This document shows positions 1-8,997 of a DNA stretch of 64,000 bases, one piece after another; positions within the stretch are counted from its first letter, which is position 1; the number at the start of each line of letters is the position of its first letter. Below the pieces are notes generated by a model that ran no database searches, was not told the origin of the DNA, and saw only the letters and a list, made by a program, of their open reading frames with translations. Both the position numbers and the translations under genes were made by a program. The stretch is taken from NCBI GenBank assembly GCA_001596155.1, contig CP014771.1:4092001-4156000 (forward strand), given 5' to 3'. Origin of the DNA: Hymenobacter psoromatis. Its GTDB lineage: Bacteria > Bacteroidota > Bacteroidia > Cytophagales > Hymenobacteraceae.

Positions 1-10
1 TAGTAAGCAC

Positions 11-454
11 CTAGGCAGCTACCACACGGAACTTAACCGTGTGCTTCACTTCCTTATGCAGGTTGAGGGTAGCAGTATAGTCGCCAGCGGTAGCCGGCTC
101 CTGGTCGAAGCTCAGGCGCTTGCGGTCCACATCGATACCCTTGTTTTTCAGCGCTTCAGCCAATTGCAGGGTAGTTACGCGGCCGAAGATTTTGCCGGTT
201 TCACCCACTTTAGCGGGCAGGTCAAATACCTGGTCGCCCACCTGGTCAGCAATAGCCTGAGCGTCGGCTTTCACCTTCTCCGCCTTGTGAGCTGCCTGGC
301 GTACGTTCTCCGCTACGATTTTCTTAGCTGATTTGTCAGCCAGCATTGCCAAGCCCTGGGGCAACAGGTAGTTGCGGCCGTAGCCGGATTTTACTGTTAC
401 GAGGTCGTTCTTGTAGCCCAGCCCCTTAACGTCGTCTTTCAGAATGATTTCCAT
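11..454 (-). CDS. rplI: 50S ribosomal protein bL9
   Basis: Structural protein of the large ribosomal subunit, 147 residues, the normal family length. The N-terminal rRNA-binding domain carries the family signature KSGYGRNYLLP near residues 22-32, followed by the long connecting helix rich in Lys and Ala and the C-terminal domain ending in KFRVVAA. The ATG at 454 is the family start (MEIILKDDVKGLG). It is the last gene of a minus-strand rpsF-rpsR-rplI group, the usual order in bacteria. The 94-bp gap to rpsR is AT-rich with imperfect AATTATGAA-type dyads. Function is certain from sequence. Confidence 0.98.
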   Translation of the reverse strand: MEIILKDDVKGLGYKNDLVTVKSGYGRNYLLPQGLAMLADKSAKKIVAENVRQAAHKAEKVKADAQAIADQVGDQVFDLPAKVGETGKIFGRVTTLQLAEALKNKGIDVDRKRLSFDQEPATAGDYTATLNLHKEVKHTVKFRVVAA

Positions 455-548
455 GTCAGATGTGAAATTATGAACTATAAGGTATGAATTATGAATCGCA
501 CCAAGGGCAGTTCTGATAACTCATACTTCATAATTCCTCATTCATAAT

Positions 549-824
549 TTATTTAAGGGCGTCGGTTACGTAGGGCATCAGGGCCAGGTGACGGGCTTTT
601 GCCACGGCCTGGGCCACTTTGCGCTGGAATTTCAGGCTGGTGCCGGTGATGCGGCGGGGCAGCAAGCGGCCCTGCTCGTTCACGAACTTCAGCAGGAAGT
701 TCGGGTCCTTGTAGTCCACGTACTTGATGCCGTTCTTCTTGAAGCGGCAGTACTTGTTGCGCGTGTCAACAGGCTTGTTGCCGTTGTTGCGGTCGTTGTT
801 GCGGTTATTATTCTTCGTAGCCAT
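549..824 (-). CDS. rpsR: 30S ribosomal protein bS18
   Basis: Small-subunit ribosomal protein of 91 residues. The core [19 protein letters not shown] and the C-terminal [24 protein letters not shown] are diagnostic of bS18, which sits on the 30S platform next to bS6. The N-terminus is an Asn/Arg-rich low-complexity stretch ([12 protein letters not shown]), typical of the lineage-specific tail of bS18 in Bacteroidota. It lies 19 bp after rpsF and is probably cotranscribed with it. Confidence 0.98.
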   Translation of the reverse strand: MATKNNNRNNDRNNGNKPVDTRNKYCRFKKNGIKYVDYKDPNFLLKFVNEQGRLLPRRITGTSLKFQRKVAQAVAKARHLALMPYVTDALK

Positions 825-843
825 CGTATTGCTTGCTAGAGGG

Positions 844-1227
844 TTACTGAGCTACCGCTTCGGCCGCCTGGGGCGCCTTCTGCTGGTTCATCTCACCATT
901 GCGGCGGCGCTCGTTGTAGGTCACGGAATGCTTATCGAGCACCGTGGTCAAAAAGCGAATAATGCGCTCGTCGCGGCGGAAAGCCAGCTCGAGTACATCT
1001 ACGATGTTACCTTCCCCGCTGTGATTGTAGGTCAGCGTGAAATAATAACCAGTGGATTTCTTTTGAATCGGGTAAGCCAGCTTGCGCAAGCCCCAGGCTT
1101 CAGTAGAAATGAGGTCGGCGCTATTTTCCTTAAGCACCTGCGAGAACTTCTCGACCGTCTCTTGCACCTGGCCCTCGTTCAGCACGGGGGTAAGGATGAA
1201 GACCGTCTCGTAATTTCTTACGTCCAT
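844..1227 (-). CDS. rpsF: 30S ribosomal protein bS6
   Basis: Small-subunit protein that pairs with bS18 on the 30S platform, 127 residues. The start [16 protein letters not shown] matches the conserved bS6 beginning. A longer open frame runs upstream to 1299 but would cross the promoter at 1269-1300, so the ATG at 1227 is preferred. The C-terminus is rich in Ala, Gln and Glu ([13 protein letters not shown]), as is common for bS6 tails. First gene of the rpsF-rpsR-rplI unit. Confidence 0.97.
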   Translation of the reverse strand: MDVRNYETVFILTPVLNEGQVQETVEKFSQVLKENSADLISTEAWGLRKLAYPIQKKSTGYYFTLTYNHSGEGNIVDVLELAFRRDERIIRFLTTVLDKHSVTYNERRRNGEMNQQKAPQAAEAVAQ

Positions 1228-1268
1228 TGACGGGGTTGATTTTAAAAGTGAAAAAATGAATTGGGGGG

Positions 1269-1300
1269 CAAAGGTACTAATTTTTCGTGATATTACCAAG
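1269..1300 (-). promoter_or_regulatory. Predicted promoter of rpsF-rpsR-rplI
   Basis: On the minus strand the octamer TACCTTTG (1269-1276) fits the Bacteroidota -7 element TAnnTTTG exactly. The -33 position carries CTTG at a 20-bp spacing, a 3/4 match to TTTG. The predicted RNA start, around 1262, leaves a leader of about 35 nt before the rpsF ATG. Pattern match only. Confidence 0.6.
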
Positions 1301-1538
1301 CTTGCGTGTCAGTGCTATCATTAGGGTCGTTGGTGCCGATGGTACCCACTACCCCTCTACACTTGCCAGGACGCTAAAAATCTCAACTTATTTTTAAGGC
1401 AAAAAAACCAAAGCCATTGGTAGCAGGTTGGTCAAACAACCAATACCTTAGTAATAATCGACGTTAAAATAAGACCCTGGTTACCTGTTTGGTTTGCTTC
1501 CAAATAAGCGTGAGCACACTTAAAATGGCTTTCTGACC

Positions 1539-1569
1539 TTTGTCGCCCACGATTCCTAGACTACATTTG
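1539..1569 (+). promoter_or_regulatory. Predicted sigma-ABfr-type promoter of the act-cox operon
   Basis: TTTG at 1539-1542, exactly 19 bp, then TACATTTG at 1562-1569: a perfect match to the Bacteroidota housekeeping consensus (-33 TTTG, 19-bp spacer, -7 TAnnTTTG). The predicted start point near 1575 gives a leader of about 43 nt to the ATG at 1618. It also rules out the upstream in-frame start at 1540, which lies inside the promoter. The rest of the 1228-1617 gap shows no gene; it separates this promoter from the divergent rpsF promoter. Confidence 0.8.
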
Positions 1570-1617
1570 TGCCCCGGAAAGGGTACGCCCGCAATCCGTT
1601 TTTACCGGTTCGTTTGG

Positions 1618-2961
1618 ATGATGAATAGCTTTGTATCACGCACCAGTTCTTGGGTGCTCGCACTATTTCTAGCCGTGGCGGGCCCGGCCCTGGCCCAGCA
1701 GGCAGTTGCTGTCGATAAACACGGAGTGGCACCGGGCGGCACTGCGGGGGCTACCCCCAGCATGGCCGCCGCACCGGCAGCCGCTGCGCCAGGTTCGGGT
1801 GGCGGCGATGCCGCTGCCATTGCCGCCGGCGATGCGCTGTTTAAAAACAACTGCGCCCAGTGCCACGCGGTCAATGAAAAGGTAGTTGGCCCGGCCCTTG
1901 GTGGTATCACTAAGCGCCGCTCCATCTCCTGGATTATTCCGTGGGTTCACAACTCGGCCAAGGTTATCGCCAGCGGCGACGACTACGCGGTGAAACTCTA
2001 CAACGACAACGGAAAGCAGCAAATGCCTGCTTTCCCGCAGTTGACGGACAAGGATATTACCAGCATTATCGCCTGGGTTACTTCGCAGGAAGGTGGCGCA
2101 ACCGCTACTGCTGGTGGAGTAACTGCTGGCAACGCGGCCGCAGTAGATGGTGGCAAAGTTGGTGATACAGCTGGTGCCGCTGGTGGCTACACCGACATGC
2201 TACTCATCGTGTTGGTTGTAGTGTTGATTGTCTTAGTAGTAACTCTTGCTATTATCGCCAACCTGATGAAGGATGTGCTCCAGGGTCGCAAAGACCTGGA
2301 TGGCCGCGACATTGAGGTTCTGGAGCAACGTTTTGACTGGGCCAAGCTCTACCAATCACCCGCTTTGCGCGGAATAGTGGGGGTAGTATTCGCCTTGGTG
2401 CTACTCTATGTTGGGGTGCAAAGCGTGATGGCCGTTGGCCTCACGCAGGGCTACCAGCCCACGCAGCCTATTGCTTTCTCGCACAAGATTCACGCGGGTG
2501 AAAACCAGATAAACTGCGCTTACTGCCATACTTCGGTTTACAAAGGCAAGTCAGCTAACATTCCTTCGGCCAACATCTGTATGAACTGCCACTCGCAGAT
2601 TAAGACGGAATCGCCCGAAATCAAGAAAATCTACCGCGCTATCGAGCGCAAGCAGCCGATTCAGTGGGTGCGTATTCACAACCTGCCTGACCTAGCTTAC
2701 TTCAACCACTCGCAGCACACGCAGGTAGGTGGTATTCAGTGTCAGACGTGCCACGGCCCCATCCAAAATATGGAAGTGGTGTATCAATACTCGGCTCTTA
2801 CGATGGGCTGGTGCATCAACTGCCACCGCGAAACGCCGCTCAACACGAAAGGCAACGCCTATTACGACAACCTCGTGAAACTGCACGATAAGTCAAACAA
2901 TGCAGTTCCCTTCACCGTGTCATCGAACGGGGGCACTGAGTGCGCCAAGTGCCACTACTAA
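1618..2961 (+). CDS. actA: Alternative complex III subunit A, six-haem cytochrome c
   Basis: Multihaem electron-transfer subunit of alternative complex III (quinol:cytochrome c/oxidase oxidoreductase), 447 residues. It begins with a signal peptide (MMNSFVSRTSSWVLALFLAV) and an Ala/Gly/Pro-rich linker. A mono-haem cytochrome c domain follows (CAQCH at 79-83), then two membrane helices (about 194-217 and 252-270), then a periplasmic domain with five CxxCH motifs: CAYCH 300, CMNCH 321, CQTCH 375, CINCH 399, CAKCH 442. The described ActA core is pentahaem, so the N-terminal domain adds a sixth site. The start was chosen from the promoter position and signal peptide. First gene of the operon. Confidence 0.95.
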   Translation: MMNSFVSRTSSWVLALFLAVAGPALAQQAVAVDKHGVAPGGTAGATPSMAAAPAAAAPGSGGGDAAAIAAGDALFKNNCAQCHAVNEKVVGPALGGITKRRSISWIIPWVHNSAKVIASGDDYAVKLYNDNGKQQMPAFPQLTDKDITSIIAWVTSQEGGATATAGGVTAGNAAAVDGGKVGDTAGAAGGYTDMLLIVLVVVLIVLVVTLAIIANLMKDVLQGRKDLDGRDIEVLEQRFDWAKLYQSPALRGIVGVVFALVLLYVGVQSVMAVGLTQGYQPTQPIAFSHKIHAGENQINCAYCHTSVYKGKSANIPSANICMNCHSQIKTESPEIKKIYRAIERKQPIQWVRIHNLPDLAYFNHSQHTQVGGIQCQTCHGPIQNMEVVYQYSALTMGWCINCHRETPLNTKGNAYYDNLVKLHDKSNNAVPFTVSSNGGTECAKCHY

Positions 2962-3001
2962 ATTTTTCTTAGCCAAGCCTTTATAAAAGACATGAGCGGT
3001 T

Positions 3002-3040
3002 TGTCGGGGGGATAGCACTAGTAGTTGCTACCCCCCGACA
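3002..3040. repeat. Hairpin between actA and actB
   Basis: Arms 3002-3017 and 3026-3040 pair over 15 bp with one bulged base; the loop is 8 nt. The stem contains the recurring GGGGGG/TAGC word. No U-tract follows, so it is more likely an RNA-stability or attenuation element between actA and actB than a full terminator. Inference from structure only. Confidence 0.5.
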
Positions 3041-3073
3041 CTACCTCAACCTAAATGTCTCATTACTGATAAA

Positions 3074-6000
3074 ATGAAATACTGGAAGGGAATTGAAGAG
3101 CTGGACAACTCACCGGAGTTTGTAAAAAATGCTTTTGCTGAGTTTCCCGACTTTCTGCCGGTGAAGGAAGGCCGCGCGGGTAGCGCTGATGACGCATCAG
3201 TGGCACCGCGCCGTGACTTTCTCAAGCTTATGGGCTTTAGCGTAGCTGCCGCTACATTGGCCGCGTGCGAAACGCCCGTTCACAAAGCAATTCCCTACCT
3301 CAATAAGCCGGAAGAAGTAGACCCTACTATTTCTAACTTTTACGCTTCGACTTATTTCACGGGCTCGGACTACAATGCTGTTTTGGTTAAAAACCGGGAC
3401 GGCCGCCCCATCAAGCTGGAAGGCAACCCTGAGTCGCCCGTAACGCGCGGTGGTCTTTCAGCTCGTGCTCAGGCAGCAGTTTTGAATCTGTACGATGGTG
3501 GAAGGCTGCGGCAATTTGCTATTAAAGGCAAGGCGGCGGATTACGACCAACTCGACCAAGCAGTGCGGGCAGGCCTCGCTGGGACGACCGGCAAGATTGC
3601 GCTTGTTTCGCATACTATTATTAGCCCTGGCACCAAGCGCGCCATCGCAGCCTTGGCCGGACGTTACCGCAACGTCGAGCACATCATGTATGATGTGAAC
3701 TCGGCTTCTGGTTTGATTCAGGCTAATGGGGGCGTACTTCCCGCGTATGATTTTAGCCGTGCCAACGTAATCGTTAGCTTAGGTGCCGACTTTCTGGGCA
3801 CGTGGATATCGCCGGTTGAGTATTCCCGGCAGTATGTCACCAACCGGAAAATAAGCACTGAAAAGCGCACGATGTCGCGCCACTTTCAGTTTGAAACCGC
3901 ACTTTCCCTAACGGGTTCGAATGCTGACGTACGGGTAGCAGTGAAGCCCTCGGAGATGGGCACTGTCGCGCTGGCTCTGTATAATGCGGTGGCTGGCGGT
4001 GGTGCTACCGCTGGCCTGTCGGCTCTTGCCCAAAAGCAGATAGCTCAGGCCGCAAAAGAACTGCAGGCTAACCGGGGTACCTCTTTGGTAGTAGCTGGCT
4101 CTAATGACCCTGCCGTGCAGGCTATCGTGGCGGCTACCAACCAAGCGCTTGGTAACGTTGGTACTACCATCGATTTGGCCGCGCCTTCGTTCGTTCGTCA
4201 GGGCGATGATATTCGGATGGCTCAGTTTATCGATGAGCTGAAAAGCGGTACTATCGGGGCAGTTATTTTTTACAATGCTAACCCCGTCTATAACCATCCG
4301 CGCGGAGCAGAAATTGAGGCGGCATTGCCTAAAGTCCCCCTTAGCATCTCGCTCAATGACCGCCTTGATGAAACTGGTTTCCTTTGTCAGTACCAGGCAC
4401 CCGATAGCCACTGGCTGGAATCCTGGAACGACTATGAGCCGAAGCGTGGCACCTTAAGCTTAGCGCAGCCTGCAATTACTCCGCTATTCAAAACTCGCCA
4501 AGCTCAGGAAACTTTCCTGCGTTGGGCTGGCTCGAATGAGTCGTACTATAACTTTCTCAAAGATGGATGGCGCACCATATTAGGTGCCAATGCCGGATTC
4601 CAGGGTGCTTGGGATAAGGCAGTGCATGATGGCGTAGCTATGGGTTCGGCGCTCATTACGACTCCGTTCACGGGGCGCGCAATGAGCGTATCTGAAGCTA
4701 CCGGTAGCATTGGTAGCGGAGTTAAGAGTGGTATCGAAGCTGTCCTCTACGAAAAAGTTGGTATTGGTCAGGGTGGGGTAGAGGCTAATAACCCTTTCTT
4801 GCACGAACTGCCCGACCCAATTTCTAAAGCCACTTGGGGTAACTACGTTGCTGTGCCTCGCAAAATGGCAGAGGAGCAGAAGTGGAGTCAGGGTGATGTT
4901 GTTAAAGTAACAGCCAACGGTAAAAGTATCGAATTGCCGGTGTTAGTACAGCCCGGCCAGGCAGAAGGTACGGTGAGCATAGCGCTGGGCTATGGTCGTA
5001 CCAGAGCTGGTAAAGTAGGCGACTCAGTTGGTGCAAATGCCTTTATCCTGGCTCAGTCAACTTCTAACGGGATAGTGTATAGCACTATCGTTACGCTCGA
5101 AAAGACGGGTGCTACCAACCCGATTGCTCAGACTCAGACTCATCACACCATCATGGACCGCCATGAAGTGGTGCAGGAGAATACGCTGGCTAAGTATCGC
5201 GAGGACCCCAAAGAGGTAACCGAATATGAGCTTATCGCTACCCCCGACGGATTGGAGAAGCCTAACAAGGTTTCCCTGTGGCAAGACTATCAGTATAATG
5301 ACCATCACTGGGGGATGGCTATTGACCTTAACTCCTGCATCGGTTGCGGCTCGTGCGTGATTGGGTGTCAAGCAGAAAATAACATCGCGGTAGTAGGTAA
5401 GCAGCAGGTTATCAACCGCCGCGAAATGCACTGGATGCGCATTGACCGCTACTATAGCTCGGCGCATCACGAAGATGAGTTCGAGAAGAATGGTAAGCTG
5501 AAAACGTACGCGGCAATGGAAGACCCTGCTGATAATCCGCAGGTAATTTTCCAGCCCATGATGTGCCAGCACTGCAACCATGCTCCGTGCGAAACAGTGT
5601 GCCCGGTACTTGCTACTACTCACAGCTCGGAAGGTCTGAACCAAATGACCTATAACCGTTGCGTAGGTACCCGTTATTGCGCCAACAACTGCCCATATAA
5701 GGTGCGTCGCTTCAACTGGTTTTCTTACTATTCCAACGAGAAGTTCGAAGATGTAAACGGCCATATGTTCACCGACATCGGCCGTATGGTGCTCAATCCC
5801 GACGTTACCGTCCGCGCTCGCGGGGTGATGGAGAAGTGTTCGCTTTGTGTGCAGCGGATTCAATTGGGTAAGCTAGAAGCCAAGAAACAAAAGCGTCGTC
5901 CAAAAGATGGGGAAATAGTTACCGCCTGCGCGCAGTCTTGCCCCACCGAGGCTATCCTTTTTGGTGATATGCGCGACCCCAGCAGCCGCTTGAGTCAATT

Positions 6001-6139
6001 GCTACGGCGTGAGGATGGGGAGCGGGCCTTCCATGTGCTCGACTCTATCAATGTGCAGCCCAACATCACGTACCTGACCAAGATTCGGAATGGTGCGGCT
6101 GAATTCTTTCCCAACGAGAAGGCAGAGGAAAGCGTGTAA
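3074..6139 (+). CDS. actB: Alternative complex III subunit B, molybdopterin-type/FeS fusion
   Basis: Peripheral iron-sulfur subunit of alternative complex III, 1021 residues, combining a molybdopterin-oxidoreductase-like region (without visible cofactor ligands) with a ferredoxin-like C-terminal domain. A Tat-like motif RRDFLKLMGF (46-55) is followed by a lipobox-like LAAC (Cys65), as in the Tat-variant families of Bacteroidota. The C-terminal part carries four cysteine clusters, starting with CIGCGSCVIGC (755-765), then CQHCNHAPCETVCP, CVGTRYCANNCP, and CSLC paired with CAQSCP. This agrees with three [4Fe-4S] and one [3Fe-4S] centre in known complexes. It lies 112 bp after actA across a hairpin. 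Confidence 0.95.
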   Translation: MKYWKGIEELDNSPEFVKNAFAEFPDFLPVKEGRAGSADDASVAPRRDFLKLMGFSVAAATLAACETPVHKAIPYLNKPEEVDPTISNFYASTYFTGSDYNAVLVKNRDGRPIKLEGNPESPVTRGGLSARAQAAVLNLYDGGRLRQFAIKGKAADYDQLDQAVRAGLAGTTGKIALVSHTIISPGTKRAIAALAGRYRNVEHIMYDVNSASGLIQANGGVLPAYDFSRANVIVSLGADFLGTWISPVEYSRQYVTNRKISTEKRTMSRHFQFETALSLTGSNADVRVAVKPSEMGTVALALYNAVAGGGATAGLSALAQKQIAQAAKELQANRGTSLVVAGSNDPAVQAIVAATNQALGNVGTTIDLAAPSFVRQGDDIRMAQFIDELKSGTIGAVIFYNANPVYNHPRGAEIEAALPKVPLSISLNDRLDETGFLCQYQAPDSHWLESWNDYEPKRGTLSLAQPAITPLFKTRQAQETFLRWAGSNESYYNFLKDGWRTILGANAGFQGAWDKAVHDGVAMGSALITTPFTGRAMSVSEATGSIGSGVKSGIEAVLYEKVGIGQGGVEANNPFLHELPDPISKATWGNYVAVPRKMAEEQKWSQGDVVKVTANGKSIELPVLVQPGQAEGTVSIALGYGRTRAGKVGDSVGANAFILAQSTSNGIVYSTIVTLEKTGATNPIAQTQTHHTIMDRHEVVQENTLAKYREDPKEVTEYELIATPDGLEKPNKVSLWQDYQYNDHHWGMAIDLNSCIGCGSCVIGCQAENNIAVVGKQQVINRREMHWMRIDRYYSSAHHEDEFEKNGKLKTYAAMEDPADNPQVIFQPMMCQHCNHAPCETVCPVLATTHSSEGLNQMTYNRCVGTRYCANNCPYKVRRFNWFSYYSNEKFEDVNGHMFTDIGRMVLNPDVTVRARGVMEKCSLCVQRIQLGKLEAKKQKRRPKDGEIVTACAQSCPTEAILFGDMRDPSSRLSQLLRREDGERAFHVLDSINVQPNITYLTKIRNGAAEFFPNEKAEESV

Positions 6140-6186
6140 GAAAAGTTTTTTGTCAGTAATAAGTTAAGTCACTAATATTCATCATT

Positions 6187-7665
6187 ATGCAGCACGTATC
6201 ACCAGTACGCGAACCGCTCGTAACGGGTGGCAAAACGTACCACGACGTCACTCAGGATATCTGCTACCAAGTAGAAGCTGCGCCGAACATCCGGTGGATG
6301 GGCGCATTAGGTGTTGCGTTGGTCCTGCTTGGAGTATTTTTCTATTCAGTTTACCGTACGCTTTGGTATGGTATCGGTGAGTGGGGATTGAACAAGACTA
6401 TTGGTTGGGCCTGGGACATTACAAACTTCGTGTGGTGGGTAGGAATCGGCCACGCAGGTACGCTCATCTCGGCTGTGTTGCTCCTGTTTCGCCAGAAATG
6501 GCGCTCGTCCATTAACCGGGCCGCAGAAGCTATGACGATTTTCGCCGTAATATGCGCTGCTATGTTCCCAGTGCTCCACATGGGGCGTCCTTGGTTGGCT
6601 TTTTACGTGTTTCCGCTTCAGAATACACTTGGTTCGCTGTGGACAAATTTTAACTCGCCCCTGTTGTGGGACGTGTTCGCTATTTCTACTTATTTCACTG
6701 TATCACTGGTTTTCTGGTACACGGGCTTGGTGCCAGACTTCGCTACTATCCGCGACCGTGCTAAGGGGAAAATTGCAAAATTTAGCTACTCCATGCTCAG
6801 CATGGGCTGGACAGGTTCGGCCAAACATTGGTCGCGCTACGAAACAGTATCACTGATTCTAGCAGGTGTGTCAACTCCACTAGTACTATCGGTGCACACT
6901 ATCGTATCGATGGACTTTGCAACTTCAATAGTTCCAGGCTGGCACACCACAATATTTCCTCCTTACTTCGTTGCGGGTGCTATTTTCTCGGGCTTTGCGA
7001 TGGTGTTGACCCTGATGCTAATTACTCGAGTAGTCTTTAAGCTGGAGGATTATATCACCTTGGAGCACATTGCCCTCATGAATAAAATCATGATGGTTAC
7101 GGGCTCAATTGTAGGGGTAGCGTATATCACCGAGTTTTTTATTGCTTGGTATTCGCAGGTTGAGTATGAGCAATACGCCTTCATCAATCGCGCTACCGGA
7201 CCATACTGGTGGGCTTACGCCTGCATGATGAGTTGCAATGTGCTTTCGCCACAGGTAGTATGGTTCCGCCGGGTGCGCTACAGCATTACGTTCACGTTCA
7301 TTCTATCTATTATTGTTAATATTGGGATGTGGTTCGAGCGTTTCGTAATCATCGTGACTTCTCTACACCGTGACTACCTACCCTCTTCTTGGGCAATGTT
7401 CTCCCCTACCCGCATTGATGTTGGTATTTATGTAGGAACCATTGGCTTGTTCTTCACGCTATTCCTGCTGTTCGCCAAGTTCTTCCCGGTTATCAATATG
7501 GCAGAAATTAAAGCCATATTGAAATACACCGTGAATGATGGACCGACTTATGGTGGCGCAAACGTAGGAGGTGGCCGCTCAGGCACTCATGCTTCCCCTG
7601 CGCCATATGCTACCCCCGGTGTTCCCGCTTCTGCCCCAGTAAACTACGACAAGCAAAATGACTAG
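6187..7665 (+). CDS. actC: Alternative complex III subunit C, NrfD/PsrC-like quinol-binding membrane protein
   Basis: Integral membrane subunit of 492 residues with about ten hydrophobic helices, in the NrfD/PsrC family. In alternative complex III, ActC sits beneath ActB and forms a quinol site and a proposed proton path. Supporting features are GWAWDITNFVWWVGIGHAGT (about 75-94), the conserved HMGRPW loop and VHTIVSMDFA. The C-terminus is a Gly/Ala/Pro-rich tail. Its stop overlaps the actD start by 8 bp, indicating coupled translation. Base composition is visibly less GC-rich than the rest of the window. Confidence 0.95.
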   Translation: MQHVSPVREPLVTGGKTYHDVTQDICYQVEAAPNIRWMGALGVALVLLGVFFYSVYRTLWYGIGEWGLNKTIGWAWDITNFVWWVGIGHAGTLISAVLLLFRQKWRSSINRAAEAMTIFAVICAAMFPVLHMGRPWLAFYVFPLQNTLGSLWTNFNSPLLWDVFAISTYFTVSLVFWYTGLVPDFATIRDRAKGKIAKFSYSMLSMGWTGSAKHWSRYETVSLILAGVSTPLVLSVHTIVSMDFATSIVPGWHTTIFPPYFVAGAIFSGFAMVLTLMLITRVVFKLEDYITLEHIALMNKIMMVTGSIVGVAYITEFFIAWYSQVEYEQYAFINRATGPYWWAYACMMSCNVLSPQVVWFRRVRYSITFTFILSIIVNIGMWFERFVIIVTSLHRDYLPSSWAMFSPTRIDVGIYVGTIGLFFTLFLLFAKFFPVINMAEIKAILKYTVNDGPTYGGANVGGGRSGTHASPAPYATPGVPASAPVNYDKQND

Positions 7666-8242
7666 CCCCGCTATTACCGCTGCGCCAGTTGCCACTGTCT
7701 CGGCCCCTACCACTTCCACCAAGCGCTTTGCCCTCGGAGTTTTCGAAGATGAAGAAGTATTGTTGCATGCCGTTGATAACGTGCGCGCAGCCGGTGTAAA
7801 AATTTACGAGGTTTTCTCGCCCTTTCCTATTCATGGGATTGATGATGCCTTAGGAATTGAACGCTCACGCTTGCCAATCGCAGCCTTTTTCTATGGTTTG
7901 TGCGGGCTGTCATTCGCGCTCTGGATGCAGATTTATATGCTGGGATTTGACTGGCCGATGATTATTGGTGGTAAGCCTGCTATTTCATTGCCAGCTTGGA
8001 TTCCGGTTAGCTTTGAGTTGACGGTATTTTTTACCTGTCACGGAATGGTAATTACCTTTTATACCATCTCTAAGCTCTACCCGCGTTTTAAAACGCCCAT
8101 GCTGGATGTCCGCTCTACTGACGATAAATTCGTAATGGCCATTGAGTTGGATGAGAACAGTTCGCAATTGCCAAAACTGACCCAGTTGCTCCGCGAGAAT
8201 GGCGCAAGTGAAGTCAATCAAAAGGAAATGACCAAATTCTAA
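7658..8242 (+). CDS. actD: Alternative complex III subunit D (DUF3341)
   Basis: Small membrane subunit of 194 residues matching the DUF3341 family. The motif FEDEEVLLHAVDNVRAAGVKI near residues 29-49 forms a ferredoxin-like fold, followed by the characteristic YEVFSPFPIHGID segment and two membrane helices. It supports the ActC/ActF membrane core and holds no cofactor. It overlaps actC by 8 bp, and its TAA shares a base with the actE ATG. Confidence 0.93.
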   Translation: MTSPAITAAPVATVSAPTTSTKRFALGVFEDEEVLLHAVDNVRAAGVKIYEVFSPFPIHGIDDALGIERSRLPIAAFFYGLCGLSFALWMQIYMLGFDWPMIIGGKPAISLPAWIPVSFELTVFFTCHGMVITFYTISKLYPRFKTPMLDVRSTDDKFVMAIELDENSSQLPKLTQLLRENGASEVNQKEMTKF

Positions 8243-8994
8243 TGATGTCGCTTTCCCTCAAATACGGGCTGTCTGTGGCCTCCTTAGCACTTAGCCTAGG
8301 ACTGGTTTCTTGTTCGCCTGAAGCTAATGACCCTGGTGTAGAATACGCACCTGAGATGTACGAGTCGATTCCTTACGAGCCACTACGGCAAATAAGTTAC
8401 AACAAGGTTAATTCCTTTGGAATTAATGAGCGTACCCCGGCTCTTGGCACTGTGCCTAGGGGTAAGCTTGCCTATTTCGACCACATTCCAAAGGACAGTG
8501 TTGATTTGGCATCGCGTGTCCTTCACAATCCCTACGCTTATACCAAAGCTAATATAGAAGAGGGTCAAACGCTCTTCACACGCTATTGCCAACACTGTCA
8601 TGGTGAAAAGGGTAATGGTCAGGGGCCAGTGGGAATGAAATTCAAGGGTGTTCCCAACTATTCCGCCGGAGCATACAAGACGATGAATGATGGCCACATC
8701 TATCACGTCATCGAATGGGGGCGTAACCGCATGATGCCACACGGCTCACAGGTTAATCCAGAAGAGCGTTGGAAAATCGCGATGTACGTACACGTACTTC
8801 AAATCAATAATGACCCTGCCGACCTGCCTAAGGTCGTGAAGGTTACTGGCCCAGCTTCGGTAACGGATGATACGATGGGTGACGCTTCCGCTATGACGGA
8901 TGGTAGCAACCAAAAAGCTGAGGGTAAGGCTGGCTCGCACACTATGTCTAACGCCCCCGGCCAAGGCACCAAAGCCCGCAACGGCTCTATGTAA
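8242..8994 (+). CDS. actE: Alternative complex III subunit E, monohaem cytochrome c lipoprotein
   Basis: Periplasmic c-type cytochrome of 250 residues anchored by a lipid. A signal sequence ends in a lipobox (LVSC). A single CxxCH motif (CQHCH, about residue 116) is followed by a distal Met region (NRMMPHG). Homologues pass electrons from ActA toward the oxidase. The C-terminal tail is low-complexity (Ser, Ala, Thr, Gly). The start is the first of two adjacent ATGs overlapping the actD stop; the second (8245) is equally possible. Confidence 0.94.
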   Translation: MMSLSLKYGLSVASLALSLGLVSCSPEANDPGVEYAPEMYESIPYEPLRQISYNKVNSFGINERTPALGTVPRGKLAYFDHIPKDSVDLASRVLHNPYAYTKANIEEGQTLFTRYCQHCHGEKGNGQGPVGMKFKGVPNYSAGAYKTMNDGHIYHVIEWGRNRMMPHGSQVNPEERWKIAMYVHVLQINNDPADLPKVVKVTGPASVTDDTMGDASAMTDGSNQKAEGKAGSHTMSNAPGQGTKARNGSM

Positions 8995-8997
8995 TTT

